NCBI GenBank assembly: GCA_019057815.1
Contig: JAHLWR010000026.1
Location: forward strand, 1-48,290
DNA length: 48,290 nt
From: Candidatus Heimdallarchaeota archaeon
GTDB lineage: Archaea; Asgardarchaeota; Heimdallarchaeia; Heimdallarchaeales; Heimdallarchaeaceae
Reading direction: 5' to 3'
Both the position numbers and the translations under genes were made by a program. The notes under the pieces are model-generated. The model saw only the letters and a program-made list of their open reading frames with translations, was not told the DNA's origin and did not search any database. Below, in pieces: positions 16,734-25,472 of this stretch (positions are counted from its first letter, which is position 1; every line of letters starts with the position of its first letter).

Positions 16734-18136
16734 TAAATCATCTCAGTCTTTTTTCTTCTGGTTGCTGTTTTCGATTCTAGCGTATCTGGAGTGACTAGTT
16801 CATATAGAACAGCTTTTCCTTCTTTTGGTCGTAATAACCTGCCTAAACGTTGAATAAATTGTCTAGCAACACTAGTTCCACTAATAATGATACCAACGTT
16901 TGCTTTCTGAACATCGAAACCTTCGTCAAGAACTTTTCCAGTGATAATTTTCGTATATTGCCCATTAGTAAACTTCTTCAATATCTTCTTTCTCTCACTC
17001 GTTTTTGTTTCATGAGTGATAGCTGGTATAAGATTCCTTCTACTTACTGTATAAACCATTTCATTAAATTCTGAAAATAGAATAACATGATCTTGACTGT
17101 GCTTTTCAAGTAACTTTTCAACCTTATTTAGTTTAGCTCTAGATGAAAAAACTAAATTCCTTGCCTTTCTGTGGGCATCAACAGCTTCTTTTGCTTGTGG
17201 ATCAACATTGACTCGAAATATCAGAAATCTTTCATAATCCCTTGGACTACGTATTTGTATATTTCTTTGGCGTAAATACGTCTTATAAATACTCATAAGT
17301 TCGTTATACTTTTTCCTTTCTTCATCTGTCAGCTGGACTTTTATTGTCTTTAACTCAAAATCTGCAACATAACCCTGTTTAGACAATTCTGAAGCTCTAG
17401 TAACAGCTATTTTTGATCCTATAAGATGGAAAAGTATACTCTCTCTTTCATCTGTTCTTTCTGGAGTTGCAGTTAAACCTAGCCTATGCTTTGCAGGAAA
17501 CCCTTCTAATACTTTGGTTGTTTCTTCGGCTACGCTGTGATGACACTCATCTAGAACTAGAAGACTAAACTCTTTACGTAAAAGGTTGATGTTTAACCTT
17601 GCGCTGTCATAGGTTGTTACAGTGATCTCCTTTATTTCCTTAACTTTATCGCCTAGTTGACCAATCATATCTTTTGTAAGGGAGGTATACTTTGTTAAAC
17701 TATCAATCCATTGGTAAAGGAGGTTTTTAGTAGGAACTATTATCAAAGTTTTTTGTTGTAATCCTTCAATAATTTTAAGACCGATAACAGTTTTCCCTGC
17801 AGCTGTCGGTAAAACTATAACTCCCCTCCCATTATTTTTAAAGAAAAGGTCATACGATTCTTGTTGATACTCTCTTAGTTTTATCGATGATCTAATGTTA
17901 GTGCGATATAAATTTGACAAAATTGGACTCTTAAGGATATCTGTTTGAATCTCAAATCCTTCATTTTTGAAGTGCTCACATATCTGCGAAAAAAGATGTG
18001 GTGGTGCTCTGTATTCGTATCGTTTTTTGGGATTATGTTTCAAATTTTTAATTAAGAAGGAATCTGTAAACTCGTCCTCAGTTTCTACTAAAAGGTCGAA
18101 AACCAATGAGAATTTTAGATTAACAGATTTAGACAT
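16733..18136 (-). CDS. XPB/Rad25-family DNA helicase
   Basis: 467 residues, the usual size for archaeal XPB. It has an N-terminal damage-recognition-like region (1-90), helicase domain 1 with Walker A LPTAAGKT, the DECH box (LDECHH) and the TATPERTDERES segment, and helicase domain 2 ending in the arginine-finger motif QRLGRLLRP. Residues between the lobes form the thumb-like insert. It unwinds DNA for repair and perhaps promoter opening. It is first in an operon with the Bax1 nuclease. Confidence 0.94.
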   Translation of the reverse strand: MSKSVNLKFSLVFDLLVETEDEFTDSFLIKNLKHNPKKRYEYRAPPHLFSQICEHFKNEGFEIQTDILKSPILSNLYRTNIRSSIKLREYQQESYDLFFKNNGRGVIVLPTAAGKTVIGLKIIEGLQQKTLIIVPTKNLLYQWIDSLTKYTSLTKDMIGQLGDKVKEIKEITVTTYDSARLNINLLRKEFSLLVLDECHHSVAEETTKVLEGFPAKHRLGLTATPERTDERESILFHLIGSKIAVTRASELSKQGYVADFELKTIKVQLTDEERKKYNELMSIYKTYLRQRNIQIRSPRDYERFLIFRVNVDPQAKEAVDAHRKARNLVFSSRAKLNKVEKLLEKHSQDHVILFSEFNEMVYTVSRRNLIPAITHETKTSERKKILKKFTNGQYTKIITGKVLDEGFDVQKANVGIIISGTSVARQFIQRLGRLLRPKEGKAVLYELVTPDTLESKTATRRKKTEMI

Positions 18137-18234
18137 GATATTCCTTCGATTTTATAATTGGATTTGTGTATAAAAATGCTCTCAAAAAATTGAAAATCCA
18201 AAGAAAAGAAAAGAAGAAAAATGAAAAGAAGAAA

Positions 18235-19212
18235 TTATATTGATAATTTCCTTGGATTTAGATATAAATTACTTTCACTGTCATCAAGTTTAACTTTAGT
18301 ATCTGATTGTCTAAGCTCTTTAAGCGATTTTTTGATGTTTTTCTTGATGTCTTTATGGAAACGTAGAGTGGAACTGAAGAGTATCAGAATTGTGAAAAAT
18401 GTTCTGTCTTTAGCTAAATCAGGATCAAAGATGTGTATATCAAATTTACCTCCTAAATTAGCAAATTTTCCGTCTATCTTCGCTATAACATTGTCTTGCA
18501 CGTTTTTAATGTACCAGTCAGAACCAAATGTGAGTCTTTTATCGTCAATTGTGAATGATTGAAAAATATCATTTTCATCAAGATAGCTAAAACAAAAAAC
18601 TTCTCCTTGAAAACGTGGAAAATGAGCTAAACGTTTTATTCTAAATAAGTTTCTTGTGTGTTTGAAATTACAGATATATGCTGGACAGGGCTCTTTTGCT
18701 GCTTGAGAGTTTGCAAAACTTTCTCCCTGTAACCTCTCCAAACTTGCTCGATGGTATCCACCTGGAGAGAAGAGTTTCATCACAAATCTTCTAGCTAAAT
18801 GGTCTTCAGCTTTCCACAATTTTTCTCTAAGTCCTAGAGATCCGTACTCCTCACCATCTCTTTTTACTGTTCCAATCAGATCCATATCACGAGTCCATTG
18901 TCTATCCTTTTGAGTTCGTTGTGCGTCTAATCTTATTCCCCATTCTTTTCTGTGCATTTTTGTTCGCCAAAGATCAACTTCAATCTTTGAATAAACCACA
19001 CTTTTTTTCTTCTCTTTCTTCTCTTTCTTCTTCTCTTCCTTCTTCTTGTCTTCTGTCTTATCTTTGACTTTATCTGCGGTCATTTTTCCTTCACTTCTTA
19101 TTGTTTTCATCTCTTCTTTAGGTTCTTCTATCTTCTCTTGAACAACGTCTTTCTTTATTTGTTCTTGTAATTCTTCATTCGTTTCTATCTGTTCGACTTG
19201 TTCATTAGACAT
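18235..19212 (-). CDS. LURP-one/Tubby-like protein with charged N-terminus
   Basis: 325 residues. The first ~75 are low-complexity Lys/Glu, with a run of KKKE-type repeats, and are probably disordered. The C-terminal part (about 170-300) reads like a LURP-one/Tubby/scramblase-type barrel: FTIDDKRLTFGSDWYIK, then VQDNVIAKIDGKF, then FDIHIFDP and a final hydrophobic helix ILILFSSTLRFH. That fold is common in eukaryotes and binds lipids or membranes in some members. The middle region (75-170) is not recognised. The assignment rests on strand pattern only. The gene stands between Sir2 and XPB on the same strand. Confidence 0.55.
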   Translation of the reverse strand: MSNEQVEQIETNEELQEQIKKDVVQEKIEEPKEEMKTIRSEGKMTADKVKDKTEDKKKEEKKKEKKEKKKSVVYSKIEVDLWRTKMHRKEWGIRLDAQRTQKDRQWTRDMDLIGTVKRDGEEYGSLGLREKLWKAEDHLARRFVMKLFSPGGYHRASLERLQGESFANSQAAKEPCPAYICNFKHTRNLFRIKRLAHFPRFQGEVFCFSYLDENDIFQSFTIDDKRLTFGSDWYIKNVQDNVIAKIDGKFANLGGKFDIHIFDPDLAKDRTFFTILILFSSTLRFHKDIKKNIKKSLKELRQSDTKVKLDDSESNLYLNPRKLSI

Positions 19213-19271
19213 TCAAATCATCCTTATTCTTTTGGTAGATGTTTCAACACTTTAAATCTTGTGTAAGACTG

Positions 19272-20090
19272 TTAAAAATCGTTAGTATCTGTTATTTTCT
19301 TCTTTAAATCCTTATTTTCTTCTGAAGATAAGATTTTCTCCACTTCTTTGACCAATACAGGAAGAGTATCCACAACATCTCCGAGTATAATATAATGTAA
19401 TAATTTATCATAAGTTGTGGGTGTGAGGTTGAAGAGAGCTTTCTTAATTTTATTGGGAGAAGGGGCTAGTAGTATATCAGCTGCAGGGAAAATCCCTAAG
19501 CTGGTACCAACTCCTATAATTAGGTCACTTTTTCTAGCAAGTTTCATCGAAGTAGATAAAATTGTTGGGTCTAGAAGTTCTTCAAAAAGAACAATTTTAG
19601 GTTTTAATGGTTTTTTACACTTAGAACATATTGGATAAGGTTTAATTTTCGTATGTTTTTCTATATCAACTTTTTCCTCGAAGCCACAATGAATGCAATG
19701 TAAGATCTCTGATGTTCCATGAACCTCATAAACATTCTTTGAATCTGCAAGTTGATGTAGACCATCAATGTTCTGAGTGACAATGAAGACATTGTCTACT
19801 CCCTTGAGTTTTTGAATATCAGTTATTGCATAGTGAGCAGGATTGGGTTTTCTTTCAGTAAATAATGTATAGAGATCTCTTATGAATGTCCAAACTTTCT
19901 CAGGTCGTTCCTTAAAAGCTCGAAGAGTACCTACTTCAAACATGTCATATGTTTCCCAGATACCTCCTGGAGAGCGGAAATCAGGTATTCCGCTCGGAAC
20001 ACTTATTCCTGCACCTGAAAAGAAAGTGATTCTTTTTGCATCAGCGACTAACTTGGCAACTTTGTTTAAGTTTTCATGAGTCTTGTGCAT
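19272..20090 (-). CDS. Sir2-family NAD-dependent protein deacylase
   Basis: 272 residues with all sirtuin signatures: GAGIS at residues 26-30, DFRS at 37-40, TQNID at 105-109, the catalytic His124 in VHGT, a zinc ribbon with Cys132/Cys135 and Cys155/Cys158, and the GVGTSLGIFPAA segment near residue 195. It removes acyl groups from lysines using NAD; in archaea a common target is the chromatin protein Alba. The zinc site and core length are normal. No operon partner is evident, because the neighbour starts 59 bases downstream. Confidence 0.94.
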   Translation of the reverse strand: MHKTHENLNKVAKLVADAKRITFFSGAGISVPSGIPDFRSPGGIWETYDMFEVGTLRAFKERPEKVWTFIRDLYTLFTERKPNPAHYAITDIQKLKGVDNVFIVTQNIDGLHQLADSKNVYEVHGTSEILHCIHCGFEEKVDIEKHTKIKPYPICSKCKKPLKPKIVLFEELLDPTILSTSMKLARKSDLIIGVGTSLGIFPAADILLAPSPNKIKKALFNLTPTTYDKLLHYIILGDVVDTLPVLVKEVEKILSSEENKDLKKKITDTNDF

Positions 20091-20198
20091 AATAAAATCT
20101 CTCTTATGATATTATACAGCTTTTTTACTTTAAAAATCGTTTGAATTGTCTCGTGTTTAGACGTAAAAACTTTTTAGCATATATCAATCTTCACAACT

Positions 20199-20795
20199 AT
20201 GGAACACTATTTGACTACTCCAATTTCCCCAGAGGATCTAACAACAATCAAGATAGGGGATATAGTGTACATAACGGGAACAATAATTACAGCTCGAGAT
20301 GAAGCTCATTTAGAAGCTTTGAATCTTCATAAAGAAGGTAAAAAACCTCCAGTTGATTTTCAAGGTAATGGACTTTTTCACTGTGGTCCTGTTATGAAGA
20401 AAAATGCGCAAGGCGAATGGACTGTTGTAGCAGCTGGTCCTACTACTTCAGCTCGTATGGAAATCTTCCAAGATGAATTCATCAAGGTTTTTCACCCAGG
20501 AATCATTATCGGTAAGGGTGGTATGGGAGAACGAACAACAAAAGCATGTCAAGAAGAAAAATGTATTTATGGCTACTTTACAGGTGGAGCAGCATTACTC
20601 GCTGCTGATAGAATTACCAAAGTAAGAGATGTCTTCTGGTTTGAAGAACTAGGAATGCCAGAATGTCTATGGCTATTCGAAGTTGAAAACTTTGGTCCTT
20701 TAACTGTAACTATCGATACTCATGGTGGAAATTTGACTGAACAAATCAAAAGAAAGATAGAACAAAATAAAGACAAGATTTTGCAAAATTTGTAA
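20199..20795 (+). CDS. Class I fumarase, beta subunit
   Basis: 198 residues, normal length for the C-terminal (beta) subunit of two-part Fe-S fumarase. It shows LTTPISPEDLTTIKIGD, the TARDEAH motif, FHCGPVM, GPTTSARM, GKGGMGE and the final FGPLTVTIDTHGGNL. With the alpha subunit it interconverts fumarate and malate. It should sit directly before the alpha gene, but a 945-codon gene separates them by about 3.2 kb. A second, diverged copy of its last ~50 codons survives next to the alpha gene. The present 3' end is therefore probably imported and the gene a chimera. Its own ORF is complete and likely functional. Confidence 0.92.
   Translation: MEHYLTTPISPEDLTTIKIGDIVYITGTIITARDEAHLEALNLHKEGKKPPVDFQGNGLFHCGPVMKKNAQGEWTVVAAGPTTSARMEIFQDEFIKVFHPGIIIGKGGMGERTTKACQEEKCIYGYFTGGAALLAADRITKVRDVFWFEELGMPECLWLFEVENFGPLTVTIDTHGGNLTEQIKRKIEQNKDKILQNL
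20640..20795 (+). repeat. 3' end of fumarase beta gene, copy 1
   Basis: The last ~52 codons of the intact beta gene match codons at 23825-23979. The protein segments share PECLW, EVENFGPLT and HGGNLTE but differ at many other positions, so the copies are not a recent exact duplication. Confidence 0.8.
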
Positions 20796-20882
20796 AAGAA
20801 AAATCTTGTCTTTCTCACTTTATATTTCATAAATCTTAATCGCTTTCTACATCCCCTTAATTAGTATTGTATTTTTCACTAG

Positions 20883-20891
20883 TTTTTAAAT
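20883..20891 (+). promoter_or_regulatory. TATA-like box before the 945-residue gene
   Basis: TTTTTAAAT lies about 37 bases before the ATG at 20924. The inserted gene thus carries its own promoter. A second AT-rich box follows at about 20893-20900. Confidence 0.4.
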
Positions 20892-20923
20892 CAATTTAAA
20901 CATAATATTATGAAGTTATTATA

Positions 20924-23761
20924 ATGAATACAAATACAAGGACAAATGAAAGTCAAGATCATAAACAGATAGAGTTGGATGTTTTGTATAAGAAAATAGA
21001 GGAAGAATTAAAGAAGATTAAACAAGTAAAAAAACAAATACAACAATTAATGTCACAAACACAATTAAGTAAAAAGAAACAAAGATTTCCTGTTCTTAAT
21101 AATTCAGAAATTGAGGAGCTTAATAAACATAGTCTAGATAAGAAACTAGAGCAAAAACGAGAATTTAGTATGGAAACTAAAAAACGAAATAATTTAGACT
21201 TTGTAAATAGTAGATTTGCTATACAAAACAATCTAATGGAAAACGAAAACCAACTTAAGAAGGTTCTAATTTCACGTCTAAAAGAGAGCATTGAAAATTC
21301 AAAACACCTCAGAAATGATGTAAAAAATTTGCATGGAAAATCAGAAATTAGTTGTAGTAGGTGGGCTAATTATCTCATTAATGATATTGAAAGTCTTAAC
21401 AAGATTTTTGGTCCAATTAATCAAAATGGAAAAAGAAATGTAAATGAGCTTGGAATACATCTATTAAAGGATTTCAATGATTCAAAAAAAGAAAACCATC
21501 AAAAGTTTCAGAAAACTGCTGTTTCTTCCGGCTTAAAACAATTTTCAACACCTCTTGAACCTTCAGAATCTGATTCATATGTGAGAGTACTATTGACTAA
21601 ATTTGGAGTTAAAGGAATTACAAGTACTCATACTGCAGAGAGTTTTCTAAAGGCTCAAATTAAACTAAACTTCGAAGAAGATAAAATGCGACGGTTTTGG
21701 AATATCAATGGAGTTCCATTAAAGCTGGATAAGGTATTAATAAGAGGATTAAAAGGAAAATTTTCCAGTTCAAATGGATTTGATGACTTAATGTTAGGAG
21801 TAATTGGAAAAGGAAAATCTGCAAAATATGATCTTAGGACAGTAGAAATGAAAGTAGGGGAAGATTTGGGTGGTTTTTTTGACTATATTAGAACAAGCAA
21901 AAATAGCAAATTTAATACACAAATATCTGAGGATATTGATTCATTTTTGACTGTAAAATGTAAGAAACTTTCGAAATTAAAAATTAACTTTATGAGAGTA
22001 CATGATATAGTGGTAGCTTTAAATAACAAATATTTGTTTACAACCTCTGGTGTTGGTTTTAATTTTAATATAAAAATTAAATCGGGAAATTTACGGAATG
22101 CTCTGATAGATTCTGGGCTTCCCCAAACTACAATTAATAGAATCCTAAAAGGAGCTATAAGACAAAACCAATTAATTTCCTTAATTCAGCATGGTAATGC
22201 TCATAAATTAGCAACAAAAAACGGATATTTCACTGTTGCAGATGAAGCTGTCCAGGAAATAGAACTTAAAATAAAAACTAGAATAAATAACAATGATAGA
22301 TTTGTATCCATCAAAGTACACCGAGATGCATTTCTACCAAACTTTGTAAAAACGAAAGATGGAACCATAAGACTAACACTAGAAGGTTTTGATTCAGTTC
22401 TTCAAAATATGAAAAAAACAGGAAAGCAATTATCTGATAAATACAAAACCTACTTAATGCTTAATTCTATCTTGAAAAGTGATTTAGATAAACTCTCTCC
22501 TTGTTTGATTCATGATGGTATATCTGAACATGAAGTAATCAAAAAATTAAGTGGCATGCAAAGAACTGCCTACTATGAAATAATGAAACTTAGTCAAAGA
22601 GGGAGTATTAAGGAATTTTTAGTTTTTAATTGTGGGATGATGTTTCATTGTCTTGAGACTCTAAATAATTTAGGACAAAAAACCTTTGATAAATTACATA
22701 AATACTTCGAAAGTAAAAGTGTTGTGCCATATAAATTTCATCAGCATTGGGAGTGTTCTTACTCACTTGAGAATATTTTCAAAAGAATTCACATAACAGA
22801 TAATTCTCATTCTTTTAATGGTTGGAGTAAATTAAAAACAAAATTTTTTGGAAATCTCTTAACAAGTGATAGTGTAAATGTTGAAACTGAAGAAGAAATT
22901 TGGCAATATTACTTAGATAATCCAAATTGGATACAGAAAATATTAAGAGATTTGACACCACCATATAAAATACCTGATGGTTTTAATCTAAATCATAAAT
23001 CAAATTTGGTTCACCCTCTAATTTTCTTTGATAGAAAAACAATGAACCCTGTTGAAGTTGTAGGCTATAATGAAAGATTGCCTTGGTTAGGTGTTAAATT
23101 GGATTTGAATCAATATATTAAAACTAATAAAACTATGAACAAAATGCTTTTACAATTTCCAATAAAAATCAATGTAAGAGGCGTTGAATTAAGTAACTCT
23201 AATAAGATAGTTGGTGCTTGGAAAAAACGACTGGTTCAATCTGGTATTCCAGTAGAACAAGTAAATTTTCTAGGATCTAAATATAATTTTAGAAAATCTG
23301 AAGGAGATTTCAGCATCAAACTTTTTTTTGCAATAGTATTTGAATACCAAAAAGTTTGGAGAGACTTTTTCTCTTGGATACTAGAATATATCCAAACCAT
23401 AGATGATTGGTCATTCGTTTTACCTAGTTCTATTGAACCTCGAAATGGGTTTAGAATTCGGGTTGTTGGAAAACAAGTTCAGTTTGATTATACGGATAAT
23501 GGAAATTGGAAAGAAGTACTTCTAGGAATTGGAACAAAACATGGTGATGATATTTGGAATATTAGAAAAGAAATAAATAGAACATTTATTCTCCCCATAC
23601 AAAATAATTTGTTTAGTAAACTGATAGATGACATTCAATTTCAAATATGGAAAGAAGTACTTAACTCTCCTCCGGGTATCTATTGCAGAAACATGGGATT
23701 TCATAGTTTCAAATTGGAAAGATATTTGATTCAGATCATTCGAGTTCTGATCGAAATCTAA
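20924..23761 (+). CDS. Putative homing-type nuclease inserted in fumarase beta gene
   Basis: 945 residues, not assigned to a known family. The first ~120 residues are Lys/Glu-rich coiled coil. Around residues 287-310 a D-D pair (FDDLMLG) is followed after ~20 residues by VEMK (Glu308, Lys310), the spacing of a PD-(D/E)XK nuclease site. A helix-turn-helix-like stretch lies near residue 385-400 (GLPQTTINRILKG), and another near residue 530. No LAGLIDADG, HNH or DDE motif was found. Its position, between a whole fumarase beta gene and a duplicate of that gene's 3' end, is the main evidence for mobility. The nuclease reading is inference. Confidence 0.5.
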   Translation: MNTNTRTNESQDHKQIELDVLYKKIEEELKKIKQVKKQIQQLMSQTQLSKKKQRFPVLNNSEIEELNKHSLDKKLEQKREFSMETKKRNNLDFVNSRFAIQNNLMENENQLKKVLISRLKESIENSKHLRNDVKNLHGKSEISCSRWANYLINDIESLNKIFGPINQNGKRNVNELGIHLLKDFNDSKKENHQKFQKTAVSSGLKQFSTPLEPSESDSYVRVLLTKFGVKGITSTHTAESFLKAQIKLNFEEDKMRRFWNINGVPLKLDKVLIRGLKGKFSSSNGFDDLMLGVIGKGKSAKYDLRTVEMKVGEDLGGFFDYIRTSKNSKFNTQISEDIDSFLTVKCKKLSKLKINFMRVHDIVVALNNKYLFTTSGVGFNFNIKIKSGNLRNALIDSGLPQTTINRILKGAIRQNQLISLIQHGNAHKLATKNGYFTVADEAVQEIELKIKTRINNNDRFVSIKVHRDAFLPNFVKTKDGTIRLTLEGFDSVLQNMKKTGKQLSDKYKTYLMLNSILKSDLDKLSPCLIHDGISEHEVIKKLSGMQRTAYYEIMKLSQRGSIKEFLVFNCGMMFHCLETLNNLGQKTFDKLHKYFESKSVVPYKFHQHWECSYSLENIFKRIHITDNSHSFNGWSKLKTKFFGNLLTSDSVNVETEEEIWQYYLDNPNWIQKILRDLTPPYKIPDGFNLNHKSNLVHPLIFFDRKTMNPVEVVGYNERLPWLGVKLDLNQYIKTNKTMNKMLLQFPIKINVRGVELSNSNKIVGAWKKRLVQSGIPVEQVNFLGSKYNFRKSEGDFSIKLFFAIVFEYQKVWRDFFSWILEYIQTIDDWSFVLPSSIEPRNGFRIRVVGKQVQFDYTDNGNWKEVLLGIGTKHGDDIWNIRKEINRTFILPIQNNLFSKLIDDIQFQIWKEVLNSPPGIYCRNMGFHSFKLERYLIQIIRVLIEI

Positions 23762-23763
23762 TT

Positions 23764-23979
23764 ATGATACACATTTGGAAAACTACAAGTATATATCATA
23801 AGATTTTAAACTTAATCATTTCTTGGGAACTTGTGGATTCACCTGAATGTTTATGGGTTTATGAAGTAGAAAACTTCGGACCTTTAACTATTACAATCGA
23901 TATTCATGGTGGTAACCTTACTGAAGAAAGTATAAAAAACATCGCTAAAAATAAGGAGAAAATATTGAAGGAGTTGTAA
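23764..23979 (+). pseudogene. Orphan C-terminal fragment of fumarase beta
   Basis: A 71-codon frame whose last ~50 codons (SWELVDSPECLW onward) match the C-terminus of the beta subunit at 20199-20795. The first ~18 codons have no relation to fumarase and lie in sequence next to the inserted gene. It ends three bases before the alpha-subunit ATG, so it is best read as the original 3' end of the host gene, left behind when a replacement end arrived upstream. Its GGAG near the stop still supplies the alpha gene's ribosome-binding site. A short peptide could be translated from the ATG at 23764, but alone it cannot form the beta domain. Confidence 0.8.
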
Positions 23980-23982
23980 AAG

Positions 23983-24861
23983 ATGATAGATATAGCTCAA
24001 GTTATTGAAGATACAGCTGCTCAGTTATTAAAGATAGCAGCAACAAAATTACCAAGTGAAGTAAAAGAAACTTTATTGAAAGGAGAAGAAGAAACAGAGG
24101 GAACTTTAGGAAAATCACAAATGCATGCAATTAATGAGAATGTAAAACTTGCTGAAACACATAGTAAGCCTATGTGCCAAGATACAGGTCTAGTGTCTTT
24201 CTTTATAAAAATAGGCGATAAATTTCCATTACGATCAGAAGTTAAGACTGCCCTCATAAAAGCGACAAAGAAAGCAACTCCCAATATTCCTCTTAGACCT
24301 AATGCTGTAGATATGTTTAAAGGAAACACAAAAAACAATGTAGGGTTGAGAGGATATGTTCCTTGGTTCTACATAGACCTAGTAGAAGGAGATAATTTAG
24401 AGATAATCGCGATGCCAAAAGGTGGTGGTTCTTCTAATGTTGGAAAGATGAAAATGGTTCCACCAGGGAAAGGGATTAAGGGAGTTAAAGAGTTTGTAGT
24501 GGAAGCAACAGCAGCTGCTGGACCTCTTGCTTGTCCACCATATACAATAGGAGTAGGTGTTGGGGGTGGCGAAGATATGTGTATGAATCTCGCAAAAAAA
24601 TCACTTTTAAGACCATTATATCAGTATCATGAAGATGAGAAGATAGCTGAATTAGAAAAAGAATTGGTAAAAACTTTGAACAAATTAGAGATAGGTGCAA
24701 TGGGATTAGGTGAAGGACCTTCTGTTTTGGATGTTCATATGGAGTTTGCAGCTAGACATCCTGCATCTTTACCAGTTGGAGTCGTTATCTCCTGTTGGGC
24801 TTTAAGACACGCAGGTGCAACTATTGATAAAGAAGGAAATGTTGAGTGGCATCCACATTAA
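23983..24861 (+). CDS. Class I fumarase, alpha subunit
   Basis: 292 residues of the Fe-S hydro-lyase (tartrate dehydratase/fumarase alpha) family. Candidate ligands of the catalytic 4Fe-4S cluster are Cys in MCQDTG, in GPLACPPY and in SCWALRHA. The GSSNVGKMKM and TIGVGVGGGED segments are typical. It forms the active enzyme with the beta subunit. The start follows the orphan beta fragment by three bases, keeping the original operon join. Expression may now depend on read-through of, or a promoter within, the inserted gene. The adjacent KOR/Tfr operon makes fumarate/malate turnover likely. Confidence 0.93.
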   Translation: MIDIAQVIEDTAAQLLKIAATKLPSEVKETLLKGEEETEGTLGKSQMHAINENVKLAETHSKPMCQDTGLVSFFIKIGDKFPLRSEVKTALIKATKKATPNIPLRPNAVDMFKGNTKNNVGLRGYVPWFYIDLVEGDNLEIIAMPKGGGSSNVGKMKMVPPGKGIKGVKEFVVEATAAAGPLACPPYTIGVGVGGGEDMCMNLAKKSLLRPLYQYHEDEKIAELEKELVKTLNKLEIGAMGLGEGPSVLDVHMEFAARHPASLPVGVVISCWALRHAGATIDKEGNVEWHPH

Positions 24862-24886
24862 TTTTTTATCAATTTTTTTCTCTTTT
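24862..24886 (+). terminator. T-rich terminator after fumarase alpha
   Basis: Two runs of T (six and seven) directly after the alpha stop codon fit an archaeal intrinsic terminator. The convergent gene on the minus strand ends at 24893. Confidence 0.5.
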
Positions 24887-24892
24887 CAAGTA

Positions 24893-25360
24893 TTAATCAC
24901 CTAAATAAAGCTCGTGGTGACCTTTATACCATCCTTTCAGATATTTGGGTTTTAGTCTCAATATTGTGAAATCCGGATCTGTATAACCTTTTGGATAGTA
25001 CATCTCCCAATCATCGACCCAGATTTTTTCTTTTAACTCAATATCATCTAGAATTTCAGCATGTCCCTGTAACATTATTCCTTTTACTTCACTTGGAAGA
25101 GAATAGTAGATAGCTATATTGTTATTTTCCTTTATTTGTTTCATCTTTATTGAAGAAGTGTTTGTTGAGATATAAACAGTCAGGGGATTTTCCTCATATT
25201 CTTCAATTACTTCTGCTGGATGGGGAAACTTTTTAGAACACCTTAAATTGAAAATTGCTCTTATATGGGGAAAACCATTTCTATCAATAGTTGCAAGATA
25301 CGCAATGGAAGGTTTTGATAAAAGCTCTAGAGCTAAAATTTCAATATCTTTTATTGTCAT
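24893..25360 (-). CDS. Pyridoxamine 5'-phosphate oxidase-like FMN protein
   Basis: 155 residues with the split-barrel pattern: the helix ALELLSKPSIAYLATIDRNG, strand PHIRAIFNL, then a TVYISTNTSSIKMKQI segment and GIMLQGHAEIL. Proteins of this fold bind FMN or F420 and reduce small substrates, or detoxify. The substrate cannot be named. No operon partner is evident. Confidence 0.75.
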   Translation of the reverse strand: MTIKDIEILALELLSKPSIAYLATIDRNGFPHIRAIFNLRCSKKFPHPAEVIEEYEENPLTVYISTNTSSIKMKQIKENNNIAIYYSLPSEVKGIMLQGHAEILDDIELKEKIWVDDWEMYYPKGYTDPDFTILRLKPKYLKGWYKGHHELYLGD

Positions 25361-25472
25361 GATAAACCTACAAGATTTTTTTATAAAAAGAAGCTTCTTG
25401 TTTCTAATAAAAAATATGATAGTGAAAAATAATAACCCAATAAATTTGTCAGATTTTAATTAAAAAATGCTG

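Noticed and set aside
20924-23761. Ordinary transposase or integrase
   Set aside because: No DDE, tyrosine or serine recombinase motif and no terminal inverted repeats were found; the duplicated fumarase end fits a homing-type process better.
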